DNA of 64,000 nt from Silanimonas sp. (GTDB lineage: Bacteria > Pseudomonadota > Gammaproteobacteria > Xanthomonadales > Xanthomonadaceae), in contig JAGXTI010000036.1 in NCBI GenBank assembly GCA_018334015.1, positions 103,199-167,198 of the forward strand, written 5' to 3'. The notes beneath the pieces were generated by a model. That model was not told the origin of the DNA and searched no databases. It saw nothing but the letters and a program-made list of their open reading frames with translations. Made by a program: the position numbers and the translations under genes. Below, one piece after another: positions 45,626-53,857 of this stretch (its first letter is position 1; each line of letters starts with the position of its first letter).

Positions 45626-46579
45626 ATGGGCAGCACGACCGCCTCGACCACCGGACCGGCAGCGACGACGCTGCCGCGCACTGGCTTCATCGGTCTCGGC
45701 GCGATGGGCGAGCCGATGGCCGGGCATCTCGCCGATCGCGGAATGCTGGCCGTGGTCGGCAACCGCAGCCTGGCGAAGGTGCAGGCCTTCGTTGCGGCGC
45801 GTCGCGCGGTGGCGGCGCGGCCGGAGACGGGTGCCGTGGCGACGGCAAGCAGCGTGTCGCTGCATGCGGCAAAGGCTTTCGCCGATTACGCCGGCTGCGA
45901 CGTGCTCGTGCTTTGTGTCTCCGCCGACGCCGATGTGCTGGAGAACATTGACGGCCTCGCCGCGCACCTCGCGCCCGGCGCCATCGTCATCGACCACAGC
46001 ACGGTCGCCGTCGAAACCGCGCGAGAGGCCGCAAGCCGGCTCGCCGCACGCGGCATCGGCTTTCTCGATGCCCCGGTTTCCGGCGGCGTCGAGGGCGCGA
46101 AGAACGGCCGGCTCTCGGTGATGGTCGGCGGCGAGGAAGCCACGCTGGAGCGCGCCCGTCCGGTGCTCGGGGCCTACGCGGCACGCATCGCGCTGATGGG
46201 CCCGACGGGTGCGGGCCAGGCGACCAAGGCGGTGAATCAGATCCTCGTCGCCGGCATCAACGAAGCGGTGTGCGAGGGCCTGGCTTTCGCCGAAAAACTC
46301 GGCCTCGACCCCGAGCGCCTGCTGCCCACATTGATGGCCGGTGCGGCGGCCAACTGGTTTCTCGACAAGCGCGGCGCCACGATGCTGCAAAGCGAGTTCC
46401 AGCCCGGTTTCAAATGCGCGCACATGGCCAAGGACCTGCGCATCGCGCAGGCGATGGCCGAGCGGGCCGGCATCCGGCATCCGGTGATCGACCGCGCGCT
46501 GGCCGACTACAGCGAGCTCGAAGCCCGCGGCGACGGCGAACTCGACACCTCGGCGCTGATCGCCTTGAAGCGCGGTTGA
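45626..46579 (+). CDS. 3-hydroxyisobutyrate dehydrogenase-like beta-hydroxyacid dehydrogenase
   Basis: NAD(P)-dependent oxidoreductase of the beta-hydroxyacid family. Cofactor motif GFIGLGAMGEPMAGHLADRG, substrate motif FLDAPVSGGVEGAKNGRLSV and catalytic lysine in GPTGAGQATKAVNQILVAG. 317 residues with a 15-residue N-terminal extension before the fold. It is coupled to speA (2-bp gap), although no functional link to polyamines is known. The substrate could be 3-hydroxyisobutyrate, tartronate semialdehyde or another beta-hydroxyacid. Confidence 0.88.
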   Translation: MGSTTASTTGPAATTLPRTGFIGLGAMGEPMAGHLADRGMLAVVGNRSLAKVQAFVAARRAVAARPETGAVATASSVSLHAAKAFADYAGCDVLVLCVSADADVLENIDGLAAHLAPGAIVIDHSTVAVETAREAASRLAARGIGFLDAPVSGGVEGAKNGRLSVMVGGEEATLERARPVLGAYAARIALMGPTGAGQATKAVNQILVAGINEAVCEGLAFAEKLGLDPERLLPTLMAGAAANWFLDKRGATMLQSEFQPGFKCAHMAKDLRIAQAMAERAGIRHPVIDRALADYSELEARGDGELDTSALIALKRG

Positions 46580-46609
46580 ACGGGGGCTGGGCGTCGCCGG
46601 TGCTGCGAC

Positions 46610-46637
46610 GGGGCCGGGAGTGACTTCTCCCGGCCCC
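46610..46637. terminator. Hairpin between the dehydrogenase and the small peptide gene
   Basis: Stem of 11 bp, GGGGCCGGGAG and CTCCCGGCCCC, with loop TGACTT. It lies 30 bp after the dehydrogenase stop and 32 bp after the small peptide stop on the other strand, so it can serve both. No long T run. Confidence 0.65.
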
Positions 46638-46669
46638 GGGCCGAAACCAGCCCTTCCTATGGCTGACGC

Positions 46670-46774
46670 TTAACAGCAGCACGCTGCGCAGGCAGCGCAG
46701 CACGCCGCAAACGCGGCAGCGGAGAAGGCCGAGGCGCTGATTGCTACAACTGCCTTTGCGTAGATCGATCTCAT
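46670..46774 (-). CDS. Candidate tiny exported cysteine-rich peptide
   Basis: 34 codons from the ATG at 46774 to TAA at 46670. The first 23 residues (MRSIYAKAVVAISASAF then SAAAFA) form a textbook signal peptide: basic start, hydrophobic core, AFA cleavage site. The predicted mature peptide is ACCAACAACCC, six cysteines in eleven residues. A GGAG ribosome site lies 7 bp before the start. It has its own spacer from the SPOR gene and ends before a terminator-like hairpin, as a real transcription unit would. Against it: the cysteines come from a TGC/GCC-rich stretch that can also fold as RNA (GCTGCGC/GCGCAGC at 46683-46701), and no family is recognised. It could be a metal-binding or modified peptide. 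Confidence 0.5.
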   Translation of the reverse strand: MRSIYAKAVVAISASAFSAAAFAACCAACAACCC

Positions 46775-46936
46775 GGAGCTACTCCAGTGGGTCATCGTGG
46801 GACGGGCCGATTGCCCACTCTGGAAAATGGCTGGGAGCGTATGACGATGGTGTGAGCCCCCCGGCTTTTCCGGAGGTCGTTTCGTCTGAGTCACGCCGCC
46901 ATGGCGTGACCCGTGTTGCCGGCGCAGTACGCCGCC
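46775..46936. other. Leader region upstream of the small peptide gene
   Basis: 162 bp between the SPOR gene and the small peptide gene. It holds a hairpin with 8-bp arms GTCACGCC/GGCGTGAC (46890-46910), possibly the end of the argS-SPOR transcript, and a small CCGG-CTTTT-CCGG repeat (46861-46873). No good sigma-70 promoter on the minus strand was found. Confidence 0.4.
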
Positions 46937-47539
46937 TCAGCGCACCACCGTGGCCGGAATGCCGGCTTCGGCCAGTGCCTGCTGCGCGGCCTGGCGTTCG
47001 GCGACATCGGCGAAGGGCCCCAGTCGGACGCGGTGCAGGGTGCGGCCATCGACCTGCACCGTCTCGATGCGGGCGACCCGGCCCAGCAGGGCCAGCCTGG
47101 CGCGCATCGCCTCGGCATCGGCCGCGCTGCTGAAGGCACCGGCCTGCAACAGGCCGGCCTGGCCCGGGCTTGGCGATGCGGCCGGAGCCTGCCCCGGCGG
47201 CAGCGCCGCGGCGGGCGGCGCGGCGGGCGTGGCCGGGCTTTCGGGTTCCGCCACGCCGGGCAGTTCGACCTGGCGTTCCGGCAGCAGGGTGTAGAAATCG
47301 AAACTCGGGCGCGCCGCGGCGGCGGGTTCCTGCGCCACCGGCTCGCTGTCGCGTGGCGTCGGCTGCGCCCGGGCCTGCGGGTCGGGGCGCGGCAGCAGGG
47401 CATCGAGCGGTTCGCGATCGCCGAAAACAAGGTAGGCCGCCGCCAGACCAAGGCCCAGCAACAGGCCCAGCACCAGCACCAACCCGTACTTCATGCCGCC
47501 ACCGCGCCGGGCCTGGTGTTTGCCATGCCGGCCCGCCAT
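46937..47539 (-). CDS. SPOR-domain membrane protein
   Basis: The ATG at 47539 overlaps the argS stop by one base (TGATG). A basic cytoplasmic start (MAGRHGKHQARRGGG) is followed by one transmembrane helix (YGLVLVLGLLLGLGLAAAYL), a proline/alanine-rich periplasmic linker and a C-terminal SPOR domain (GLLQAGAFSSAADAEAMRAR, LHRVRLGPFADVAERQAAQQ). SPOR domains bind denuded glycan strands at the division septum. 200 residues, FtsN-like layout, though the essential FtsN region cannot be confirmed. argS-SPOR is a common gene pair in the order. Confidence 0.87.
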   Translation of the reverse strand: MAGRHGKHQARRGGGMKYGLVLVLGLLLGLGLAAAYLVFGDREPLDALLPRPDPQARAQPTPRDSEPVAQEPAAAARPSFDFYTLLPERQVELPGVAEPESPATPAAPPAAALPPGQAPAASPSPGQAGLLQAGAFSSAADAEAMRARLALLGRVARIETVQVDGRTLHRVRLGPFADVAERQAAQQALAEAGIPATVVR

Positions 47540-49302
47540 CACATGCTCTCCGGAGCGCTGACGCCGAGCAGACCGAGGCCGTTGGCCAGCACCTGGCGGG
47601 TGGCGGCGGCCAGACCGAGCCGGGCGTTGCGCAGTTCTTCTTCGGCGCTGAGCACGGGCTGCGCGTTGTAGAAAGCATGGAGGTCCGCGGCCAGCTCGCG
47701 CAGGTAGCCGGCCATGATCTGCGGGCTGCGTTGCGCCGCCGAGACCTGCACCACCTCGGGGAAGCGCATCAGCTCGGTGAGCAGGGCCTGCTCCTGCGGC
47801 TCGACCAGCCGCGAGCGCGCGGCTTCGGCGGCGTTGCGGTGGTAGGTCAAGCCCTTCTCCGTCAGTTGACGGAACAGCGAGCAGATGCGCGCATGGGCGT
47901 ACTGGATGTAGTAGACCGGGTTCTCGTTCGAGCGGCTCTTGGCGAGCTCGAGGTCGAAATCGAGGTGTTGCTCGTTGCCGCGCATCACGTAGAAGAAGCG
48001 GGCGGCGTCGTTGCCGACCTCCTCGCGCAGCTCGCGCAGGGTGACGAAGCTGCCGGCGCGGGTCGACATCTGCACGCGCTCGGACCCGCGGAACAGGATG
48101 GCGAACTGCACCAGTTCGATGTCGATCCGGGTCGGGTCGAGGCCCAGGCCCTGCGCCGCGGCCTTCAGTCGGGCGATGTAGCCGTGGTGGTCGGCGCCGA
48201 AGATGTAGAGGGCGCGCTCGAAGCCGCGCTCGAACTTGCTGAGCAGGTAGCCGAGGTCGGAGGCGAAATAGGTGCTGGCGCCGTTCTCGCGCCTGACCAC
48301 GCGGTCCTTGTCGTCACCGAAGGTCGTCGCGCGGAACCACAGCGCGCCGTCCTGCTCGTAGAGGTGGCCGTTCGCCTGCAGGGTGTCGATGGCGCGCTGC
48401 ACGTAGCCGTCGGTCATCAGCGAGCGTTCGCTGAAGAAGGTGTCGTGCACGACGCCAAAGCCCTTCAGGTCGTCCTTGATGTCGGCGAGGCACCAGTTCA
48501 GGCCGGCATCGAACACCCGGCGGTAATCGTCCTCGCCGAGCAGGGCCTTGGCCCGCGCGACCAGGGCGTCGACATGGGCTTCCTTGTCGCCGCCCTGCGA
48601 CTCGTCGGCCGGCAGGCCCTCGGTCACTTCGCCGGGCGCGCGCTTCAGGGCGTCGCCGACTTTGCCACGCAGCTTGCGGGCGATCTCGATGACGTAATCG
48701 CCCTTGTAGCCGTTGTCGGGGAAGCGCAGCGTCACCCCGGCCAGCTCGTGGTAGCGCACCCACACCGAGACCGCGAGGATGTCCATCTGCCGGCCGGCGT
48801 CGTTGACGTAGTACTCGCGTTGCACCTCGTGGCCGGCGGCTTCGAGCAGGTTGGCCACCGAGGCGCCGTAGGCCGCGCCGCGGCCATGGCCGACGTGCAG
48901 CGGGCCGTTCGGGTTGGCCGAGACGAACTCGACGGTCACCCGCTCGCGCGAACCGGGTTCGCCGCGGCCGTAGTCGGCACCGCGCTCGAAGATCCGGCGA
49001 ATGGTCGCCAACCGGCAGCTGGCGGCGATGTGGAAGTTGAGAAAGCCCGGGCCGGCGATCTCGACCTTGGCCACGTGCTGCGACTTCGGCAGGGCGGCGG
49101 CCAGGGCCTGGGCCAGTTCGCGCGGCGGCCGGCCGGCCGGCTTGGCCAGCAGCAGGGCGAGGTTGCTGGCGTAGTCGCCGTGCTCGACCGAGCGGGCGCG
49201 ATCGACGGTGATCTCGGGCAGTTCGATGCCGGGCGGCAGTCGGTCGTTGCGGCGCAGGTCGAGCAGGGCTTGGGCGAGCAGTTCGCGGAGGTGGTCTTTC
49301 AC
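47539..49302 (-). CDS. argS: Arginyl-tRNA synthetase
   Basis: Class I synthetase charging tRNA-Arg. The HIGH motif is in FVSANPNGPLHVGHGRGAAY, with an N-terminal additional domain (MKDHLRELLAQALLDL...) and an anticodon-binding C-terminal helical domain that begins near NPVYYIQYAHARICSLFRQL. 587 residues. A canonical KMSKS is not evident, as is usual for many ArgS. The ATG at 49302 is the first of the frame. Confidence 0.95.
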   Translation of the reverse strand: MKDHLRELLAQALLDLRRNDRLPPGIELPEITVDRARSVEHGDYASNLALLLAKPAGRPPRELAQALAAALPKSQHVAKVEIAGPGFLNFHIAASCRLATIRRIFERGADYGRGEPGSRERVTVEFVSANPNGPLHVGHGRGAAYGASVANLLEAAGHEVQREYYVNDAGRQMDILAVSVWVRYHELAGVTLRFPDNGYKGDYVIEIARKLRGKVGDALKRAPGEVTEGLPADESQGGDKEAHVDALVARAKALLGEDDYRRVFDAGLNWCLADIKDDLKGFGVVHDTFFSERSLMTDGYVQRAIDTLQANGHLYEQDGALWFRATTFGDDKDRVVRRENGASTYFASDLGYLLSKFERGFERALYIFGADHHGYIARLKAAAQGLGLDPTRIDIELVQFAILFRGSERVQMSTRAGSFVTLRELREEVGNDAARFFYVMRGNEQHLDFDLELAKSRSNENPVYYIQYAHARICSLFRQLTEKGLTYHRNAAEAARSRLVEPQEQALLTELMRFPEVVQVSAAQRSPQIMAGYLRELAADLHAFYNAQPVLSAEEELRNARLGLAAATRQVLANGLGLLGVSAPESM

Positions 49303-49479
49303 GGAGGATCCGGCTGGGCGGGCACCGGCGGCGGGCTGCAGCAGCCTGCCCCGGCAAGGGACTGGCCAGTGTACCGGAAGGCCCTGAAGCCGACTGAAAC
49401 CTGAATGTCATCGGATGGGTCGATGCTGCGCGGAACCGATCCCGGCCGGCCCGGCCCCCTCGTGCTCTTGGAGTCTGTG

Positions 49480-51294
49480 ATGCGCCCGATCCTCCGCTTG
49501 TCCCGTCTCGCCTTGGCCACCGCCCTGGCCTTCGCTGCCACCCAGGCCGCCGCCTCGATCCGCTTCACCGAAGCCGTCGACGGCAACTGGTTCAACCCGG
49601 CCCAGGACGGCCGTGGCGTGTCGGTGGATTTCGTCCCCAACGCCAGCCGCACCGGCGGCACCTTTTTCGCCGCCACCTTCATTTACGACAACGCCGGTGC
49701 CCCGTTCTGGATCACCCTCCAGGACAACGACATCTCGGAGTTCCAGTTCCGCTCGACGACGGTGGGCATCTTCCGCGCCGCCGCCGGCACCTGGTCGACG
49801 GCGGCTCCGCTCACCAACGCCCGCATCGGCACCGCGACGGTCACGCTGAACCACTGCAACGAGATGGTTGTGGCCCTCGACATGGATGCCGCCACCGGCC
49901 TGGCCGATCAGAGCCTGACCCTGCAGCGCGTCGGTGCGCCGGCCGATGCCGTCGCCTGCGCCTGGCAGCAGCCTTTCACGGCCTGCCCGTCCTTCGCCAT
50001 CCCGGAACCGGCCTTCGGCCCGCGCGTCTGCTCGCTGCCCCCCACCCTCACCGGCGACACCACCCTGACCAACAACATCACCTGGCTGATGCGCGGCAAG
50101 GTGCAGGTCGGCCGCGACACCGGGCAGCCGGGCGGCCAGGCGGCCACCCTGCGCGTCCAGCCGGGCACCCTGCTGGTCAGCACGGCGGCGGCGGCCTCCT
50201 TCGATCATCTCGCCGTCAACCGCGGCTCGCGGATCTTCGCCGAAGGCAGCCGCGATTTCCCGATCATCATGACCACCGGCAACGAACTGCCGGGCGCGCC
50301 GGCGGCCCCGGCCCCCGGCCAGGTCGGCGGTTTCGTGATCTACGGCGCCGGCCCGGCCAACTGCTTCCCGAACTGCTCGGCCGAATGGGAGCCGGCCACG
50401 CCCTCGCCCTTCGGCGGTGACATGAACTCGGCGGCGGCCCGCACCGACAACAGCGGCGTGGTCCGCTTCATGCAGGTGCGCTTCGCCGGCTTCGTGTTCA
50501 CCGCCGGCCGCGAGCTGAACTCCTTCACCTTCGCCGGCGTCGGTGCCGGCACCACGCTGGAGTACCTGCAGGCCTTCCGCGGCCAGGACGATGGTCTGGA
50601 GTGGTTCGGCGGCAACGTCAACACCCGCCACGCCATCGTCACCTGCCCCGGCGACGACGGTTTCGACTGGGAAGAGGGCTTCACCGGCAAGCTGCAGTTC
50701 GGCGTGGTCGACATGCGCAACTGCGCCGGTTCGAACCACGGCTTGGAGATGTCGAACAGCCCGAGCAATGCCGACGCCCAGCCGCGTGCCCGCGGCGTGT
50801 TCGCCAACGTCACCGTGGTCGGCCAATCGCAGTCGGCCAGCAGCGACGCCATGCAGATCAACAACGGCACCGGCGGCAATTTCTACAACCTGCTGCTGGT
50901 CGGCTCGCCCCGCAGCTGCATCCAGATCGCCGGCGCGCCCACCGCCGCCGCCGCTGGTCCGGCCACGGCCCTGAGCGGCGTGCTGACCGGCGAGAACATC
51001 CGCACCTTCGGCTGCACGGCCAACACCTCCGAGGGCACGGGTGTCACCGTCGGCTACACCGCGGCCTGGTTTGCCGGCCAGAACGGCAACAGCGTGCTGA
51101 GCGCCAATCCGCTGATCGCCAACTCCGGCGGCCTGCCGAACGGCCTCGCCCCGACCGGCCGCTTCCCGCCGATTGGCGCCACCCTGCCGGCGCTCAACGA
51201 CTGGTTCCAGCCGACCGATTTCGTCGGCGCCTTCCGCAGCAACGCGGCCGAGGACAACTGGGCCGCCGGCTGGAGCCGTCCGTTCAACCCGTAA
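49480..51294 (+). CDS. Large secreted protein with predicted beta-helix region
   Basis: The ATG at 49480, 7 bp after GGAG, begins a Sec signal peptide (LRLSRLALATALAFAATQAA). The first 120 residues of the mature part look like a small beta domain (GNWFNPAQDGRGVSVDFVPN, GTFFAATFIYDNAGAPFWIT). From about residue 200 on, strand-rich segments follow (GSRIFAEGSRDFPIIMTTGN, FTFAGVGAGTTLEYLQAF, DDGLEWFGGNVNTRHAIVTC), the pattern of right-handed beta-helix surface proteins. 604 residues, with several paired cysteines. The substrate or partner is unknown. The ATG at 49405 would add 25 residues and spoil the signal. Confidence 0.75.
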   Translation: MRPILRLSRLALATALAFAATQAAASIRFTEAVDGNWFNPAQDGRGVSVDFVPNASRTGGTFFAATFIYDNAGAPFWITLQDNDISEFQFRSTTVGIFRAAAGTWSTAAPLTNARIGTATVTLNHCNEMVVALDMDAATGLADQSLTLQRVGAPADAVACAWQQPFTACPSFAIPEPAFGPRVCSLPPTLTGDTTLTNNITWLMRGKVQVGRDTGQPGGQAATLRVQPGTLLVSTAAAASFDHLAVNRGSRIFAEGSRDFPIIMTTGNELPGAPAAPAPGQVGGFVIYGAGPANCFPNCSAEWEPATPSPFGGDMNSAAARTDNSGVVRFMQVRFAGFVFTAGRELNSFTFAGVGAGTTLEYLQAFRGQDDGLEWFGGNVNTRHAIVTCPGDDGFDWEEGFTGKLQFGVVDMRNCAGSNHGLEMSNSPSNADAQPRARGVFANVTVVGQSQSASSDAMQINNGTGGNFYNLLLVGSPRSCIQIAGAPTAAAAGPATALSGVLTGENIRTFGCTANTSEGTGVTVGYTAAWFAGQNGNSVLSANPLIANSGGLPNGLAPTGRFPPIGATLPALNDWFQPTDFVGAFRSNAAEDNWAAGWSRPFNP

Positions 51295-51302
51295 CACCCG
51301 CC

Positions 51303-51335
51303 GGGGCAAGGGGCTGGCACGCCGCCCCTTGCCCC
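51303..51335 (+). terminator. Hairpin after the secreted protein gene
   Basis: 12-bp arms GGGGCAAGGGGC and GCCCCTTGCCCC with a 9-nt loop, 8 bp after the stop. A second perfect hairpin with arms CCAGGCCGCC and GGCGGCCTGG lies at 51352-51375. Together they separate the convergent secreted-protein and radC genes. Neither has a T run. Confidence 0.65.
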
Positions 51336-51404
51336 CTCGGGCACCCGTCTTCCAGGCCGCCTCCGGGCGGCCTGGTCGTTTCCGCCGGCCTGCATCCCTG
51401 CGGC

Positions 51405-52079
51405 TCAGACCCAACCCCGCTCGGCCATCGATACCGCCCGGCCATCGCCCACCACGAAGTGGTCGAGCAGCCGGACATCGACCAGGGCCAGCGCCTGCTT
51501 CAACTGGACGGTGATTTGGCGATCGGCCGCACTCGGCTCGGCCACGCCGCTCGGGTGGTTGTGGGCGATCAGCACGGCGGCGGCGTTGCAGCGCAGGGCC
51601 TGCTGCACCAGCAGGCGCGGGTGTACGCTGGCGCTGTCGATGGTGCCCTCGGCGAGGATCCGTTCGGCAATCAGGCGATGGCGATTGTCGAGAAAGAGGG
51701 CGGCGAAGCGTTCATGCGGGGCATCGCGCAGCCAGCGGCTGAAATACTCGCCGGCGCTGTGCGGGTTCTCGAGAGCGGTGCCGCGCACCAGCCCCGCCTG
51801 CAGGTGCCGGCGCCCCAAGGCCAGTGCCGCCTGCAGCAGGGCGGCGCGGGCCGGCCCCAGGCCGGGCAGGGCCCGCAAGGCCTGGCTGTCGAGCTCCAGC
51901 AGCTTGCGCAGCCCCTCGCAGCGGGCCAGCAGGGCACGAGCGTGACTGACCGCATCGCTGCCGCGCGGACCGGTGCCGAGCAGCAGGGCGAGGAGTTCGG
52001 CGTCGGTCAGGGCATCGGCGCCCTGCCGCAGCAGGCGTTCGCGTGGACGTTCGGAGGCGGGCCAATCCTTGATTCCCAT
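51405..52079 (-). CDS. radC: RadC family JAB-domain protein
   Basis: Contains a helix-hairpin-helix N-terminal half (LRALPGLGPARAALLQAALA) and a C-terminal JAB/MPN metalloprotease-like domain with the metal motif AVLIAHNHPSGVAEPSAAD. The ATG at 52079 starts MGIKDWPASERPRERLLRQG, the conserved family beginning. The upstream 34 codons are not conserved. 224 residues. Despite the name, a DNA-repair role is doubtful. It is divergent from coaBC with 92 bp between starts. Confidence 0.92.
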   Translation of the reverse strand: MGIKDWPASERPRERLLRQGADALTDAELLALLLGTGPRGSDAVSHARALLARCEGLRKLLELDSQALRALPGLGPARAALLQAALALGRRHLQAGLVRGTALENPHSAGEYFSRWLRDAPHERFAALFLDNRHRLIAERILAEGTIDSASVHPRLLVQQALRCNAAAVLIAHNHPSGVAEPSAADRQITVQLKQALALVDVRLLDHFVVGDGRAVSMAERGWV

Positions 52080-52171
52080 GCCCACATCCTGCCCGCCCGC
52101 GCCATCAGCAGCTGTCCGAAGCCGGCGCTTGCTGGGGTAAGCTTCCGGCTCGATCGCAGCAGGAGCGAAGC

Positions 52172-53374
52172 GTGTCGGCATTGCAGGGCCAGCGGGTGCT
52201 GCTGGGGGTCAGCGGCGGTATCGCCGCCTACAAGTCGGCGGATCTGGTGCGCCGCCTGCGCGAGGCCGGTGCCGAAGTGCGCGTGGTGATGACCGCCGGT
52301 GCGGCGCACTTCATCACCGCGACCACCCTGCAGGCCTTGTCCGGCCATCCGGTGCGCGAATCGCTGTGGGATGCCGCCGCCGAGGCGGCGATGGGGCACA
52401 TCGAGCTGGCACGCTGGGCCACCCGGGTGCTGGTCGCCCCGGCGACCGCCGACCTGCTGGCCCGGTTGGCCCAGGGCCGGGCGGACGATCTGCTCACCAC
52501 GCTCTGCCTCGCCACCGAGGCGCCCATCACCGTGGCGCCGGCGATGAACCGGCTGATGTGGGCGCACGCCGCGACCCAGGCCAACCTCGCCCTGCTCCGC
52601 CAGCGCGGCGTGGCGGTGTCCGGCCCGGACAGCGGCGGACAGGCCTGCGGCGAAACCGGCGAGGGCCGCATGCGCGAGCCGGCCGATCTGGTCGCCGAAC
52701 TCGCGGCCGCACTGCTGCCGCCGCGCCTTGCCGGACGCCGCGTGCTGGTCAGTGCCGGCCCCACCTTCGAGGACCTCGATCCGGTGCGTTTCCTCGGCAA
52801 CCGCAGCAGCGGGCGGATGGGCTTCGCCCTCGCCGCGGCCGCTGCGCGTGCTGGCGCTGAAGTCACCCTCATCGCCGGCCCGGTCAAGCTCGCCACGCCG
52901 GCGGGATTGCGCCGCATCGATGTCCGCAGCGCCGCCGAAATGCACGCCGCCGTGCTGGCCGAACTGCCGGGGCAGGACGTCTACGTCGGTGCCGCCGCGA
53001 TCGCCGATTACCGGCCCGCCGCCGTCGCCGAACGCAAGATCAAGAAAAGCGAGGCGACGATCCAGCTCAGCCTCGAACGCACCGCCGACGTGCTGGCCGA
53101 GGTCGCGGCCCATCCCGCCCGGCCGCGCTGCGTGCTGGGTTTTGCGGCCGAAACCGACGAGCTCGCCGGCTACGCCCTGGGCAAACTTGCCAGCAAAAAA
53201 CCCGACGCCATCGCCGCCAACCGGGTCGGCCTGCCGGGATCCGGCTTCGACAGCGAGGAGAACGCGTTGACGCTCTACTGGAACGGCGGCGAGCGCGTCT
53301 TCCCGAGCACCAGCAAGGCGCAACTGGCCCAGCAGCTGATCGACTGGATCGCCGATTGGCTGGAGCGTGCATGA
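52172..53374 (+). CDS. coaBC: Phosphopantothenoylcysteine synthetase/decarboxylase
   Basis: Bifunctional enzyme of coenzyme A synthesis. The flavin-dependent CoaC half begins [20 protein letters not shown], with the active His in [20 protein letters not shown], the PAMN motif (APAMNRLMW) and catalytic Cys in [13 protein letters not shown]. The CoaB half has [30 protein letters not shown] and the lysine in [20 protein letters not shown]. 400 residues. The start is GTG at 52172 behind AGGAG. Confidence 0.95.
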   Translation: MSALQGQRVLLGVSGGIAAYKSADLVRRLREAGAEVRVVMTAGAAHFITATTLQALSGHPVRESLWDAAAEAAMGHIELARWATRVLVAPATADLLARLAQGRADDLLTTLCLATEAPITVAPAMNRLMWAHAATQANLALLRQRGVAVSGPDSGGQACGETGEGRMREPADLVAELAAALLPPRLAGRRVLVSAGPTFEDLDPVRFLGNRSSGRMGFALAAAAARAGAEVTLIAGPVKLATPAGLRRIDVRSAAEMHAAVLAELPGQDVYVGAAAIADYRPAAVAERKIKKSEATIQLSLERTADVLAEVAAHPARPRCVLGFAAETDELAGYALGKLASKKPDAIAANRVGLPGSGFDSEENALTLYWNGGERVFPSTSKAQLAQQLIDWIADWLERA

Positions 53375-53838
53375 GTGCCGCCGTCGCACCGGTCGAGCTG
53401 CGCATCCTCGACCCCCGGCTCGGCCGCGAGTTCCCCTTGCCGGCCTACGCCACCGCGCAGTCGGCCGGCATGGACCTGCGCGCCATGCTCGATGCGCCGC
53501 TCGTGCTGGCGGCCGGCGAGGCGGTTCTGGTGCCGAGCGGCATCGCCCTGCATCTGGGTGACCCCGGCCTCTGCGCCGTGGTGCTGCCGCGTTCGGGGCT
53601 GGGCCACCGCCACGGGCTGGTGCTGGGCAACCTCACCGGCCTGATCGATGCCGATTACCAGGGGCCGCTGATGCTGAGCCTGTGGAACCGCAGCGGTGTT
53701 GCCCTCACCGTGCAGCCGGGCGACCGCGTCGCCCAGCTGGTCATCCTTCCCATCGCCCGTGCCGACTGGCGCGTGGTCGAAGCTTTCGCCGCCAGCGAGC
53801 GCGGCGAGGGCGGCTTCGGCCACACCGGGCTCCGTTGA
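53371..53838 (+). CDS. dut: dUTP diphosphatase
   Basis: Trimeric enzyme that keeps dUTP low and supplies dUMP. Five conserved motifs are visible, including [53 protein letters not shown] and the glycine-rich C-terminal [12 protein letters not shown]. 155 residues. The ATG overlaps the coaBC stop (ATGA), the coupled order found in gammaproteobacteria. Confidence 0.95.
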   Translation: MSAAVAPVELRILDPRLGREFPLPAYATAQSAGMDLRAMLDAPLVLAAGEAVLVPSGIALHLGDPGLCAVVLPRSGLGHRHGLVLGNLTGLIDADYQGPLMLSLWNRSGVALTVQPGDRVAQLVILPIARADWRVVEAFAASERGEGGFGHTGLR

Positions 53839-53857
53839 ACGACCAAGGCATCGACGC

